Shown: positions 51,692-62,665 of the stretch, piece by piece
Layout of the letters: each line of letters begins with the position of its first letter
Position numbering within the stretch: position 1 is the stretch's first letter
Origin: Trichomonas vaginalis G3
Taxonomy: Eukaryota; Parabasalia; Trichomonadida; Trichomonadidae
Assembly: GCF_026262505.1 (NCBI RefSeq)
Contig: NC_067207.1
Span: 25,946,082 to 26,010,081 of the forward strand
Direction of reading: 5' to 3'
Length of the DNA stretch: 64,000 nucleotides
Program-made: the position numbers and the translations under genes
The notes under the pieces: generated by a model
Told to the model about the DNA's origin: nothing
Databases searched by the model: none
The model's input: the letters and a program-made list of their open reading frames with translations, nothing else

Positions 51692-52924
51692 ATGTTAACA
51701 CAAACAAGAACCTATGCAAATGAAGACATTTTCTTCATTGGTGACTATCATAGCAAGTTTACTACATCAACACTAGCTTCCCAAGGTGTTGGCCTGGTCG
51801 AATCATGCAAAAATGCATTAGATGAAACAGATTATTCCGAAGTTGCGACATTGATGTATAAAATAGGGAATATGATCAAGTCAACCAATGTTAATAAGGA
51901 CATTATGATCTTCTTCATCAATACTGCCTCAGAACTCCTTACACAATCCATTCCGAAGAGGTTACTTATAAACTCGCTTTGGTTTCTCACTCAGGCTTTC
52001 ATACATTGCAACAACATCTTCATGAACACTGTTAGCATGGAAAGCCTCATTGTTACTCTCCTTTCCATTGAAGAAACTGATTCAGGAGTCAAAAGAAGTT
52101 TGATCATCTTAATTTCAAACTTAGTCACGAAGAAAGAAGCGATACAAGCCATAATAGAGTCAATAAACCCAGAAGTACTGATCCAGTTCCTTACAAACTA
52201 CGAAAATTTGGAAGAATTAAATCAATTCTTAAGAAATCTCTTCAGAATTGGTTTAAATGAAGAATTGTTCTCAGTCATACTTGATTGGATGCAGAACCAT
52301 GTTGAATTCGATGTAATTGTCGATTGTTTGTCAATATCTGCAAAATTTATTGACAATTTGACATCATTTCTCGAAGAGCATGGAATAATCAAGTCAGCAA
52401 AGGATACATTAGAAGTCTGTAGTTCCAAAACTGTTAGTTCATGTTTCAGAATCCTTGGAATTGGCCAATCCATGAAAATTTCCGATTTCAACATCGGAAC
52501 ATCGAAGAACATGAATGACAATACAGTTCTAACAGGTGTCTGGGCACTGATCAACTCATCAAACATAGGTGATGAAGAAATTATTTCTGAATTCATGATA
52601 AACATTGTCCAAACAATTATTCTCAATGAAAGTAGATCATACAAGTGTAGACAAATGTCTGCTTTCTTAGTCAGCAAATATATCTACTACTGTGGTGAAT
52701 CAACACAAGATGTATTGAAAATTCTTGCTCAGTTTGCAAACAGTGAACCATCAAATGCAGAAATAACTGCTTCTATTCTTAATTCTATTGTTGAATGCGA
52801 ATTATGTGAGGAAATGTTCGAATTCCTCGGTGAAAGCATTGAAGATATTTTGGCTGCATCAGAGAACCAGAACTTGAGTGAAGCGGCATCTAGATACATC
52901 GAACAATTAGAGAAAAATGATTAA
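51692..52924 (+). CDS. Armadillo/HEAT-repeat protein, importin-alpha-like
   Basis: A 410-residue intact frame starting MLTQTRTYANEDIFFIGDYH. From about residue 30 it consists of helical repeats of about 42 residues (for example SLIVTLLSIEETDSGVKRSL, ISNLVTKKEAIQAIIESINP). It resembles a degenerate importin-alpha or other ARM protein. It lacks an obvious N-terminal basic importin-beta-binding segment. The partial gene at 62666-64000 has the same composition and size and may be a paralogue, as lineage-specific ARM families are common in trichomonads. The stop is followed by TTAAAAAA, which may hold the TAAA polyadenylation signal. Confidence 0.6.
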   Translation: MLTQTRTYANEDIFFIGDYHSKFTTSTLASQGVGLVESCKNALDETDYSEVATLMYKIGNMIKSTNVNKDIMIFFINTASELLTQSIPKRLLINSLWFLTQAFIHCNNIFMNTVSMESLIVTLLSIEETDSGVKRSLIILISNLVTKKEAIQAIIESINPEVLIQFLTNYENLEELNQFLRNLFRIGLNEELFSVILDWMQNHVEFDVIVDCLSISAKFIDNLTSFLEEHGIIKSAKDTLEVCSSKTVSSCFRILGIGQSMKISDFNIGTSKNMNDNTVLTGVWALINSSNIGDEEIISEFMINIVQTIILNESRSYKCRQMSAFLVSKYIYYCGESTQDVLKILAQFANSEPSNAEITASILNSIVECELCEEMFEFLGESIEDILAASENQNLSEAASRYIEQLEKND

Positions 52925-53580
52925 AAAATACTTATTTTACTTAAGAGAAAAATGAGAGCCCCAATGTATACTTTTTGACATGGTCAAAAACTTTGAAAGG
53001 ACAAAAATTTTTTAGTGTCAGAAAGTTTACAAATGTATACTTTCTGACGAACAGACTCTCAGAAAGTACTCAAACTGCGGTTTTTTAATTTCCGCACTTT
53101 TTGTTGGTGACCTTATACAACTTTCTGAATCAAAAGTTTCTAATGAAAATAGTGTTTTCATGAGAGTGAGAGTAAATTATCAAATATTAGAGCTCAAATA
53201 AGCTGTACATGCAATGTGTAGTATAGAAGCTTCTATTTATGCTTAAATTTCTGGTTTGAAGCTTGATTAATTCGAAATCTTAAATTTTGAAGTTAGACCC
53301 GAAAAAATCGTATCAGTTCATCCTATATGTATATCTGTTTTATGATGCTTTGTTGTTATATCGAATTAGAGCGAATTACTTGTGCAGTCCAAAAAGCGCA
53401 CCTTAATTATATGACAGAAATTGACTTTTGAGAGAACTCATATAATTAATTGTATGACTTCTCTCAAAAGGTTGAAAGTAGGTACGCCTTTTGACTCCCA
53501 GTTTAGGAAATAAACTACAGATTTCTGAATGAGAGTTAAGGAACCACACTTAAGTCTATTTGCAAAACAACCTATTGTTG
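52925..53580. other. Intergenic region with two short hairpins
   Basis: A hairpin at about 53016-53047 has arms GTCAGAAAGT/ACTTTCTGAC. Another at about 53429-53475 has arms CTTTTGAGAGAA/TTCTCTCAAAAG. Otherwise AT-rich with no supported gene. The hairpins may be terminator-like or small transposon remnants. Confidence 0.45.
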
Positions 53581-54119
53581 CAGTCCCGTTACAAAGCTCT
53601 CTTGGCCGGACGATTATTTAATTGTCATTCAATTTTGGGTAAAAGTGTTCGTTTACTATTATTGTGCTCGTTTAAAATTTTTTTATATGAGAGGGAATCT
53701 TGCCGCGCACTATGCTTGATGGTAGATTACCATGTCAATGTTGCTAGAAATGGTTAGCCTATTCCTTTTAAATAAGAATTGCTTCAATGATAGGTTGAAA
53801 TCTCGCAATGAAATCAAATTTGATTCTTAATTTCCTTATGAGCCTTTTGAATTGATTGAGCATGCATCACCATATAATAAATTCATTACTACTACTTATT
53901 TGAATAACAAGCGTATTAAATTTCTCATATAAAAATTTATTTTGAAAAATGAGAGTTGATGTTTATGCTACTATCTCAGTATGTGCTAGTCTGTCTAAAC
54001 TATCATAAGAGAGTTGGTACAAAGTGAATTTCAATGAGTCATAGTGTATGGATAAGCAAAAAATAATCGTCCGGCCAAGATATCTTTCCATCGGCCAAGA
54101 GTACTTTTTCACGGGACTG
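53581..54119. mobile_element. 539-bp MITE-like element
   Basis: The left end reads CAGTCCCGTTACAAAG and later CTTGGCCGGACGATTATT. The right end, reverse-complemented, reads CAGTCCCGTGAAAAAG and also ends with CTTGGCCGGACGATTATT, but carries an extra 22-24 bp copy containing CTTGGCCG. The interior has no intact gene. No clear target duplication is seen. It is probably a non-autonomous DNA transposon next to the ankyrin gene. Confidence 0.7.
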
Positions 54120-54158
54120 TATTTGTATTTAATTTTGATATTTTATGCAGAAATGTCT

Positions 54159-57084
54159 TTAATTGATATTAGCCCCATATGAAATAAGAAGCTCTGCAAT
54201 TTCTTTATTATTACTTTTTGTTGCATAATGAAGAGCAGTTTCTCCATTATTATCTTTTTCATTGATATTTGCACCATGTGAAATAAGAAGTTCGACTGTT
54301 TCTATATTATTTTTAATTAGTACCAAATTATGATCCGGATTTCTAGATGGATCTTTATCACTCATATTTGCAACAAGCTTGAGTTTTGCATAATGAAGAG
54401 TGGTTTTTCCATTGATATTTGAATTAGGTGAAATATAAATTTTATGCATTTCTTTACTATAATTATAAGCTGCATAATGAAGAGCGGTTCTTCCATATTT
54501 ATCTTTTTCATTGATATTTGCACCATGCGAAATAAGAAGTTCAACAGTTTCTTTCATATTATTTAATGCTGCAACATGAAGAGCGGTTTTTCCATTATTA
54601 TCTTTTCCATTGATATTTGAATTAGGTGAAATATAAATTTTATGCATTTCTTTACTATAATTATAAGCTGCATAATGAAGAGCGGTTCTTCCATATTTAT
54701 CTTTTTCATTGATATTTGCACCATGCGAAATAAGAAGTTCAACAGTTTCTTTCATATTATTTAATGCTGCAACATGAAGAGCGGTTTTTCCATTATTATC
54801 TTTTTCATTGATATTTGCACCATGCGAAATAAGAAGTTCAGCTGATTCTTTACTATTATAATATGCTGCAATGTGAAGAGCGGTTCTTCCATATTTATCT
54901 TTTTCATTGATATTTGCACCATGCGAAATAAGAAGTTCAACAGTTTCTTTCATATTTTTTGTGTTGCATAATAAAGAGCGGTTTTTCCATTATTATCTTT
55001 TTCGTTGATATTTGCGCCATGCGAAATAAGAAGTTCGGCTGTTTCTTTACTTTTATTTAATGCTGCAATATGAAGAGCAGTTTTTCCATCTTTATCTTTT
55101 TCATTGATATTTGCACCATGCGAAATAAGAAGTTCGGCTGTTTCTTTACTTTTTTTAATGCTGCAACATGAAGAGCGGTTTTTCCATCTTTACCTTTTTC
55201 ATTGATATTTGCACCATGCGAAATAAGAAGTTCAACAGTTTCTTTCATATTTTTTGTGTTGCATAATAAAGAGCGGTTCTTCCATTATTATCTTTTTCGT
55301 TGATATTTGCGCCATGCGAAATAAGAAGTTCGGCTGTTTCTTTACTTTTATTTAATGCTGCAATATGAAGAGCAGTTTTTCCATCTTTATCTTTTTCATT
55401 GATATTTGCACCATGCGAAATAAGAAGTTCGGCTGTTTCTTTACTTTTTTTAATGCTGCAACATGAAGAGCGGTTTTTCCATCTTTACCTTTTTCATTTA
55501 TATTTGCGCCATATGAAATAAGAAGTTCGGCTGTTTCTTTACTATTATTTTGTGCTGCAACATGAAGAGCGGTTTCCCCATATTTATCTCTATCATTGAT
55601 ATTTGTACCATATGAAATAAGAATTTCGGCTGATTCTTTACTATTACTTTCTGCTGCAATGTGAAGAGCAATTTCTCCATAATTATCTTTTTCATTGATA
55701 TTTGCACCATGTGAAATAAGAAGTTCGACAGTTTCTTTCCAATTTTTTCCTGTTGCATAAAGAAGAGCGGTTTTTCCATTATTATCTTTTTCATTGATAT
55801 TTGCGCCATATGAAATAAGAAGTTCGGCTGTTTCTTTAAAATTATATTTTGCTGCAATATGAAGAGTGGTTTCTCCATTATTATCTTTTTCATTGATATT
55901 TGCGCCATATGAAATAAGAAGTTCGGCTGTTTCTTTACTATTATTTTGTGCTGCAACATGAAGAGCGGTTTTCCATATTTATCTCTATCATTGATATTTG
56001 TATCATATGAAATAAGAATTTCGGCTGATTCTTTACTATTACTTTCTGCTGCATAATGTAGAGCAGTTTTTCCAGCTTTATCTTTTTCATTGATATTTGA
56101 ACCATGTGAAATAAGAAGTTTGATAGTTTCTTTGCTATTGCAGCCTGCTGCATAGCGAAGATAATTTATATTTGCACCATGTGAAAGGAAATATTCGCAA
56201 AGGGATGGAATGTCAAAATTTATTGAATAAAGAAAGCATTGGTTAATATCATTAGTTTGATCGAAATAAACTAAAAATGATTCAAGATTATTATACAATA
56301 TACATTGATTTAAATCGATCATTATTTTGTACTCATTCACCAAGAAGGTAACAAAATCAATGTTATGTGAAATAATTGCACACATCATACAAATTGGATT
56401 TGGTTCTTGATATTTCAAACATTCATTCATGATTTCTGGATTTCTTCCTAAAAACGAAAGAAATAGACATTGATAAGTTATTTTTAAGTTACATTTCGTT
56501 CTTAATAACTTGAAGCAATCAACTGCTCCATAATAACAACATAATTCAAGTAATGAATATGCTTTTTTATAAGGAAATGGATACATCTCGCTTTTGAGTG
56601 TTTGATCTTCATTAAATCCTTCACTTTCAATGAGAAAGATGAAACTTTCTTTGTCATTATACATAATCGCTCTGTAAATTGTATTTTTTGTAAAAATATC
56701 AAAATTTTCTGATTCAATTATTTTGAAATCATCAGATTTGTCTAATTTAATTCCATATTCTTTATAGAACAAGTAGTTGGAAATAGTCGGAATTTTTTTG
56801 ACCTCTTTAACATGATATTCATCAGATATGAGTTTGGCAAGAGATAAATATGACTTTGTATAGCGATTATTAAACGGAATGATATCCAAAATATCTTTTA
56901 TTATATCCTGTGGAAGAAATTTCATTGAATCAATCAATACTGTTTTGATCATTTTGTAAATCGAGTTTAATTCTTCTTCTTTTTCAGTTTTCAGCTGATA
57001 CAACATAATATATGAATCAATGTAGCATTTGTAGATACTATGTAATTCACTATATTTATTTGGATGAATGTCTTGATCAGACAT
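54159..57084 (-). pseudogene. DUF3447-type ankyrin-repeat protein with five frame changes
   Basis: The start MSDQDIHPNKYSELHSIYKC is at 57084. Residues 1 to about 300 are the helical DUF3447-like N-terminal region of the large trichomonad ankyrin family (KSEMYPFPYKKAYSLLELCC). Then 33-residue ankyrin repeats of type KETVELLISHGANINEKD run to the stop at 54159. Single-base losses near 55970, 55448, 55252, 55150 and 54960, all in or beside A/T runs, shift the frame; five such losses exactly explain the frame of the last piece. A 296-bp tandem duplication copied two of them. Ankyrin proteins of this group are thought to mediate protein binding, but this copy cannot make a full-length product as sequenced. 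Confidence 0.85.
54957..55498. repeat. Tandem duplication of three ankyrin units (about 296 bp)
   Basis: The segment from about 54957 to 55250 is repeated with only one to three substitutions from about 55251 to 55498 and slightly beyond. Both copies carry the same two single-base losses. Confidence 0.8.
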
Positions 57085-57653
57085 GAAAAAAATTTAATAG
57101 CCATTTATTTGCATTATACAATAAAAATATCTTTAAAATTCCTTGTGAGAAAAAATGCAATGCTATAGCTGTGGAAAACAATGACCACAGAGATTTCGGA
57201 TTTAATTTATAATTTTTGAGTAAGATCATGAACATCAAATAACACAGTGATACTAATTAATTCTAGAATAATACGATGTTCAAGAAAAAAACTTATATAA
57301 TACAGATTTTAGCATTTTGCTGAATTAAGGCTCATTATTCATATCGTATCATATGTGTATTTTTTACATTCTTCCAGAGGTTGATCTCTCGGAACTTGTA
57401 TTTGTTAATTTTAAAAATCATATGAGAAGACTCAGAATAGATCAGCAATTATGGTATTGGATTATCATTACGGATTGAGGAATTGATCCAGAAGATATTC
57501 GTATAATAATGCCATTTGGCATTTTTCCTAATTCAGAAATTGATTATTTTTAAAGATATTGTTTTGTTTCCCTGGGGATCCATTTAAAATAGGTTATATC
57601 TTGAAATAATATTAATGTAAGATATATTTAGTTTATTGGAGAATAATTAAAAA
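57085..57653. other. Intergenic region
   Basis: AT-rich DNA with no supported gene. Confidence 0.5.
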
Positions 57654-58803
57654 TTATTTTGGAACCAAACTGTTGTAAAGTTCATCAGAAACCGGTTCAA
57701 GCCACTCTGTTGATGATTTTTCGGCGTGTGGCTGGATGGAAATATGAGCGAACCATGTTTCTTTAGATGCGCCATTCCAATTGCTTGACTTCTGGTGGAA
57801 TTTCAACAACATCACCAGATCTTAAGAACCTTGGTTCCTTTCCTTCTTCCTGGTACCAACCAAAGCCATCGGTGACAAGTAAGATCTGATTTCCTCCGTG
57901 GTGAATGTGCCAATCGTTTCTGCTTCCTGGTTCAAATGTAACATTTAGAACTGTAGCACCTTGGTTTGAAAGTTGATTAAGATAACTTGTACCTGTGAAG
58001 AACTTGGCGTAATCAACGTTCTTTTTGCCTAAGTCAAATTGACCAGAATATGGTCTCTCTTCATTTCTGGCAGCCTTTGGTGTGTATTTGAGCCATAATC
58101 CGTTTCTGCTGAGTCTATCAATTGACTTGAGCTCAAATTCAACTGGCGAATTCTCAACAATTTGTGGAGCCTTCTCAAACAATGTTAATGACTTGTTTGC
58201 ACCATCACCAGCAGCTACTAAGCAGATTGATAATTCATCAACAATACCAGCTTGAACAAATGACCAGTTAATTGTAGCTCCACCAAGAACACCAAGAGTG
58301 TTGATGCCGAATTTCTGCTTCAAAGCTTTAGCAGCTGGTACAACATCAACATGATCCTTGCCCGCGATGATGTAAGAGATATTGAGTCTTCTTAAGTAAT
58401 TTCTGTATTGAGGGGATGCCTTTTCTGAAAGGATTTCAATAACATCGGATTTCTGGATGTATGGTGTTTCGAAATAATTGTTCTTCCATCCGACTTTGCC
58501 TGCTGAGTCAGGAACAACGAGGAATGGAGCCTTTGCACCTTTTGCAATAAAATCACCCTCTGGAACATCTTTCTCATCTGGATTGAGGACTGGCTGTTCA
58601 GTATTCATTTCAGTTACAGTTTTAGTTCCGCACATAAAAGCATCTGGTTTGAAAAAGTTATTTGTCCAAACATAATCTGTTAAAACTCCCATTGCATTTT
58701 CTGTTTCCATGAATTTACCAATGATCTTTCCATCAAGGGATGTAGCCATGTGGATGTAGATGAACGGTCTTTCTTGAGACTTTCTAGAAAAATGAACTTG
58801 CAA
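57654..58803 (-). pseudogene. RibD-like reductase fused to a cupin, bacterial type, frameshifted
   Basis: Residues about 10-240 are the RibD C-terminal/dihydrofolate-reductase-like fold (RPFIYIHMATSLDGKIIGKF; GVLGGATINWSFVQAGIVDE), which binds NADPH. Residues about 270-346 are a cupin (NDWHIHHGGNQILLVTDGFG; LRSGDVVEIPPEVK). The frame seen ends at 57763. One extra base near 57780 hides the proper end KETWFAHISIQPHAEKSSTE...LVPK, with its stop at 57654-57656. The first in-frame ATG is at 58749, after the first beta strand, so the start may also be damaged. It looks like a gene gained from gut bacteria. The substrate is unknown. Confidence 0.75.
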
Positions 58804-59808
58804 TTTTCCTCAGAAATTTTATAATAAATTTTGAATGTGAATTCACACATGATTTGGGTTCGATATTTGAATTGAAATGGAAAATTAAGGGCATTTATTC
58901 TTGTATATGAATACGCATTATTTTTCAGCAATTATTTTTTGTCAATTCCGATAACTTCATATCAAAATTGAAAGAAAGAATTCAATACAACCGATTTACC
59001 CACGCTACTCAAATTAAATAGCCAATGCACTTAGTGAAGTAAAATGAGTTCACCTCGTTTATAAGAAATTCTGGAATTTTAATCAGTACAATAATCTAGT
59101 ACAGCTTCATTTTTCTGAAGTTCAGAGAGGATATAAAAAATTCAAAGGGCAGATTAACCTCTTACATTTGGATTTTCTATTTTTAAATTATTTTGGAGGC
59201 CGTTTTAATGAAAAATAGCATTGAAATACATATGCGTGTATATAGAATGACATTGCCAAAATAATATAAATAATTTTTTTCAGAATTTCAAAAATAATTA
59301 ACAATATATCATACATTTTTCCAAAAGGTTATACATACACTAATCATTATTATATTCTTTATCATATTTTAATTGTAATATCATTCATTTTATTATATTT
59401 TTATGATAAAATTTCATATTTGAATAAAATAAATGATATATGCATATATATTTACTCTCTAAATCATGTTTGTGATGACATATATCAACTTTAACATATA
59501 ATTTCCATCATTTTTGTCATGTGAAAAACTAATCAATATCAATTTTTATTAATTTCAATGAATTACGTTTCTCAATGCCTCTTCTATTGAAAGATTGTTG
59601 TATTGTATATTTATGATGTTTGTGATAAGCAGTTTCACTTTGTTTTCACCAGAATCATTCAGGCTTCTTGTCTATAGTTTGTTCATTAGGGAATATAAAA
59701 TCAGATTTTTGTTCGTTTTAAAAAAGTGACGTTTTTGAAAAAAAAAAGCATCAAATCATTTTTATTACTGATTAACACATTTGTTAGTTTTAGTATTATG
59801 AATATATA
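58804..59808. other. AT-rich intergenic region
   Basis: About 1 kb upstream of both flanking genes. Very AT-rich with A/T runs. No supported feature. Confidence 0.5.
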
Positions 59809-60549
59809 ATGACTCTCACTAACATGACAAATTGCGATGTTTCTTTGTCATATTTAGAGAATCCTATTGATCAAAATGAGCAAGTAAATATTTCTTCAGG
59901 TACTGGACTTTCAATTGGGTTATCTCCAATACGAAAAGGAAATCTATATTTTGAAGCAACAGGACATGTTGGGAGTAGATCATTCGCAATTGGTTATAAA
60001 ATTGGCAATAATCAATTGCTCTTGCATCCTCAAGGTGACATGAATTTTCGTGGCTATGATAGTTCATTACAATTTACTGGAGAGACATTGAATAATACTT
60101 TAAGATTTTTCCCTCTCAAATATTCCTTCCCTGTCAACGAGACAGTAGGTCTTGGCCTATGTATTGAAAATAAAACCTTAGTGATTGTAAAAGGAAATAT
60201 GTTCGAAACAATCAAAATTAATTTTCCAGATAATAGCAAAATTACGCCTGTTGTGCGTGAAACCCAATCTAATAATGTATGGGACGTTGTTTCAGTTAAT
60301 TTTGGAACGAAATATCCTTTTGAATATTATTTTCCTGGATATAGTCCTTTCTGTCTTGCAGAAAGCATGTATTTGCCATCTTGTCGTAGATTTAGTACTA
60401 TTTGCCATCTTGTCGTAGATTTAGTACTGCAGTTCAAATTGTTTTATGATTTTACTTCATTGATAAATAAACCATTAAATCATATGGATTATTTTTATGC
60501 TTTGTCTGTGAAATTGTGCATATGTTTTTATAAGCTATCCATGATATGA
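59809..60549 (+). CDS. SPRY-domain protein with altered C-terminus
   Basis: Residues about 25-175 fit a SPRY/B30.2 domain: GNLYFEATGHVGSRSFAIGY, VNETVGLGLCIENKTLVIVK and VSVNFGTKYPFEYYFPG, in family order. SPRY domains bind partner proteins. After residue about 197 the frame runs through a 29-bp tandem duplication (60372-60428). The duplication shifts it, adding a hydrophobic tail of about 45 residues. Without one copy the protein would end CRRFSTAVQIVL. Trichomonads hold many short SPRY proteins. Start MTLTNMTNCDVSLSYLENPI at 59809. Confidence 0.7.
   Translation: MTLTNMTNCDVSLSYLENPIDQNEQVNISSGTGLSIGLSPIRKGNLYFEATGHVGSRSFAIGYKIGNNQLLLHPQGDMNFRGYDSSLQFTGETLNNTLRFFPLKYSFPVNETVGLGLCIENKTLVIVKGNMFETIKINFPDNSKITPVVRETQSNNVWDVVSVNFGTKYPFEYYFPGYSPFCLAESMYLPSCRRFSTICHLVVDLVLQFKLFYDFTSLINKPLNHMDYFYALSVKLCICFYKLSMI
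60372..60428. repeat. 29-bp tandem duplication in the SPRY gene
   Basis: TTTGCCATCTTGTCGTAGAT plus nine more bases is repeated immediately (60372-60400, 60401-60428). As 29 is not a multiple of three, it changes the reading frame of the end of the gene. Confidence 0.9.
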
Positions 60550-60879
60550 ATTGAATATCAAAAAGATATAATAATTAGTAATATTTTTCCAATCCTTAAC
60601 GTGTAGTATTATTATTCATATGATAATAGAATGATTATTTCAAGTTAATAGATAAATAGTATATTATCACAAAATTGAAATTCATTGTATTAATCAGAAA
60701 CAATTCTATGCATATATAAAGTACTTCTCTTTAATTATTTACTAAAATAATGTATACATGGAGTTTTCATTAGATCCCCAGATTATTATTGTAAAATTTA
60801 AAACGAAAATAAGAAATAAATGTTTAAAACAAGCAAAGAACTTAATAAATAATAGAACATGAGATCATCAACCGCAGAG
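60550..60879. other. Intergenic region
   Basis: It separates two convergent genes. AT-rich, nothing further supported. Confidence 0.5.
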
Positions 60880-62127
60880 TTATCTTGTTGTTTTCGCTGG
60901 CTGAGCAGTTTGTGGTCTTGCTTGAACTGGGAGATCTTCTGGGAGGGGATCTTCGTTTCCATGTCTAAAGTCATAAGCTGCGGACATTTCTGAGGTGTAA
61001 AGAACTTTGAGTTTCTGATTTTGTTCTTGAACAGCGTCAACTCTATTCTTCCAGTCTGTCATTCTTGTAACAAGGCCAATCATCGTGATATCCTTAAGAG
61101 AACCACTCTTTCCACAAGCATTTAAGATTAAAAATGCTCCTGGAACAGGATCTTTCGGCTTTTTGTCTTTCTTATTGCCTTGGTTCTTATCCTTATCGTC
61201 TGCCTGGGTGGACTTAAGTTTTGAGTAGTTGATTGTAACATTCAAAACAGGATTTCCGGAAATATCAAGATGCTTCAAATGAGCAGCTTTCATAATGAAA
61301 TTTGAAATGGCGCGACCTGCTTCATCTCCAATTGAGTTTCCTGAAAGATCTAAGGTCTTAAGATGAGGTGAATCTGACAATGGGCGTAATAACGAAATCG
61401 TTTGTTCTGATGTAAGGGCGTTCTTTGATAAATTGACAATAGAAATGGTTGAACTTTTCGCTATATTTTGTCCAAGTGTCAACGCTAGCTTTTTACCGCC
61501 AGTATGTAATCTATTTGCAGAAAGATCAAGCATTCTAAGCTTTTGACCCATTGGTATAGCTTTGGCAAAGTCGATTACAGAATTTCCTAAACCGCAGTTT
61601 GATAAATAAATGTTCTGTAAAGTATAACAGTTTTGAACTACAGTTGCGAGGGCTTTTCCGAGAAGCATGCAACCTGTATTTGATATATTGAGTGATTCAA
61701 GTGCTTTGCTCTCTGATAAACCCTCTAGTATCTGAGACATGGCTTTAGATCTGATATGAGTATTATTAGAAAGATCGAGAGACGAAAGATTATCAGAATT
61801 CTTAATTAATTCGGCTAATGGATCGATACATGTATCGCCTAAACCATTATCGCAAAGATCTAATTCACTTATTGTTTTGAGCCTTAATAGAACCTGGAGA
61901 ATGATATCAATATGCTTGCCTATTTTGTAGTGTTTGAATTTGGCTGAGTATTCTGATCCATCACATAGAGGTTTCATAGCCGATAAAACCGGAACTGGTG
62001 GATTTTGCGAATAACAGAGTTTCTGGTAATATGACCAATTGTCCATCATATCTTCATCAATTTCTGGTTCGATTGGAGCAAAATCATAGCCATATGGATC
62101 TGGTTTTTGAGGACTTAAAGTACTCAT
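60880..62127 (-). CDS. Leucine-rich-repeat protein of ribonuclease-inhibitor type
   Basis: A 415-residue frame from the ATG at 62127 (MSTLSPQKPDPYGYDFAPIE). A longer frame upstream (to 62334) looks like non-coding AT-rich DNA, so I use the inner start. Residues about 90-300 hold about eight LRRs of the long (RI) type (LKTISELDLCDNGLGDTCID, LSSLDLSNNTHIRSKAMSQI, LKTLDLSGNSIGDEAGRAIS). A Lys/Asp-rich stretch and a helical tail ending in a Pro/Gln/Thr-rich segment follow. RI-type LRR proteins are common in axonemes and as scaffolds. A flagellar role is possible but not shown. Confidence 0.75.
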   Translation of the reverse strand: MSTLSPQKPDPYGYDFAPIEPEIDEDMMDNWSYYQKLCYSQNPPVPVLSAMKPLCDGSEYSAKFKHYKIGKHIDIILQVLLRLKTISELDLCDNGLGDTCIDPLAELIKNSDNLSSLDLSNNTHIRSKAMSQILEGLSESKALESLNISNTGCMLLGKALATVVQNCYTLQNIYLSNCGLGNSVIDFAKAIPMGQKLRMLDLSANRLHTGGKKLALTLGQNIAKSSTISIVNLSKNALTSEQTISLLRPLSDSPHLKTLDLSGNSIGDEAGRAISNFIMKAAHLKHLDISGNPVLNVTINYSKLKSTQADDKDKNQGNKKDKKPKDPVPGAFLILNACGKSGSLKDITMIGLVTRMTDWKNRVDAVQEQNQKLKVLYTSEMSAAYDFRHGNEDPLPEDLPVQARPQTAQPAKTTR

Positions 62128-62665
62128 AATAAAATTTAGAAAAAACGAGAAAAGTGACAAATAAAAATTGAGCACTACGTCTGAAAAGTAAGAAATTTGC
62201 TGATATCCAATATGCAAATTGCCCCTATTCAAAAATACTTGATGTTGGTTTGGAAAATTTTTGTTCGTTATTAAACTGAAAATAAAAATCAGGGATTTTA
62301 AGGATTTCGAATATGGCAATAGCTTTGATTGCATAAGTACATAATTGGAAGAATAACAATTTTAATAAAACTGTTTTATGAATTGAGAAATTAATCGATT
62401 ACTTCATGCAATAGTGAAAGGATTGAAGATTGATCTTGCACACAATATCAAAGCTAACTGTTCAATAGAATATGCTATTCTCTGGGACATTATCAGGACA
62501 ATATCAAATGATGAGCAAATATTAGTTCACCAAACCTATAAAATGATCGGTATCATTGTAAAATGAACGATTGCGAAGAAATTTTTTGTAGTTAAAATAT
62601 TTTAGAGAATTTATCTCATATAAAAACAAAATTTATTCAAATATATTATGCAAAACAAAAGAAAT
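62128..62665. other. Intergenic region
   Basis: The 5' leader side of the LRR gene and the 3' flank of the last gene. No supported feature. Confidence 0.5.

Noticed and set aside
62128-62334. Extended N-terminus of the LRR protein
   Set aside because: The upstream residues are Phe/Leu/Asn-rich translation of AT-rich leader; the ATG at 62127 starts a normal protein sequence.
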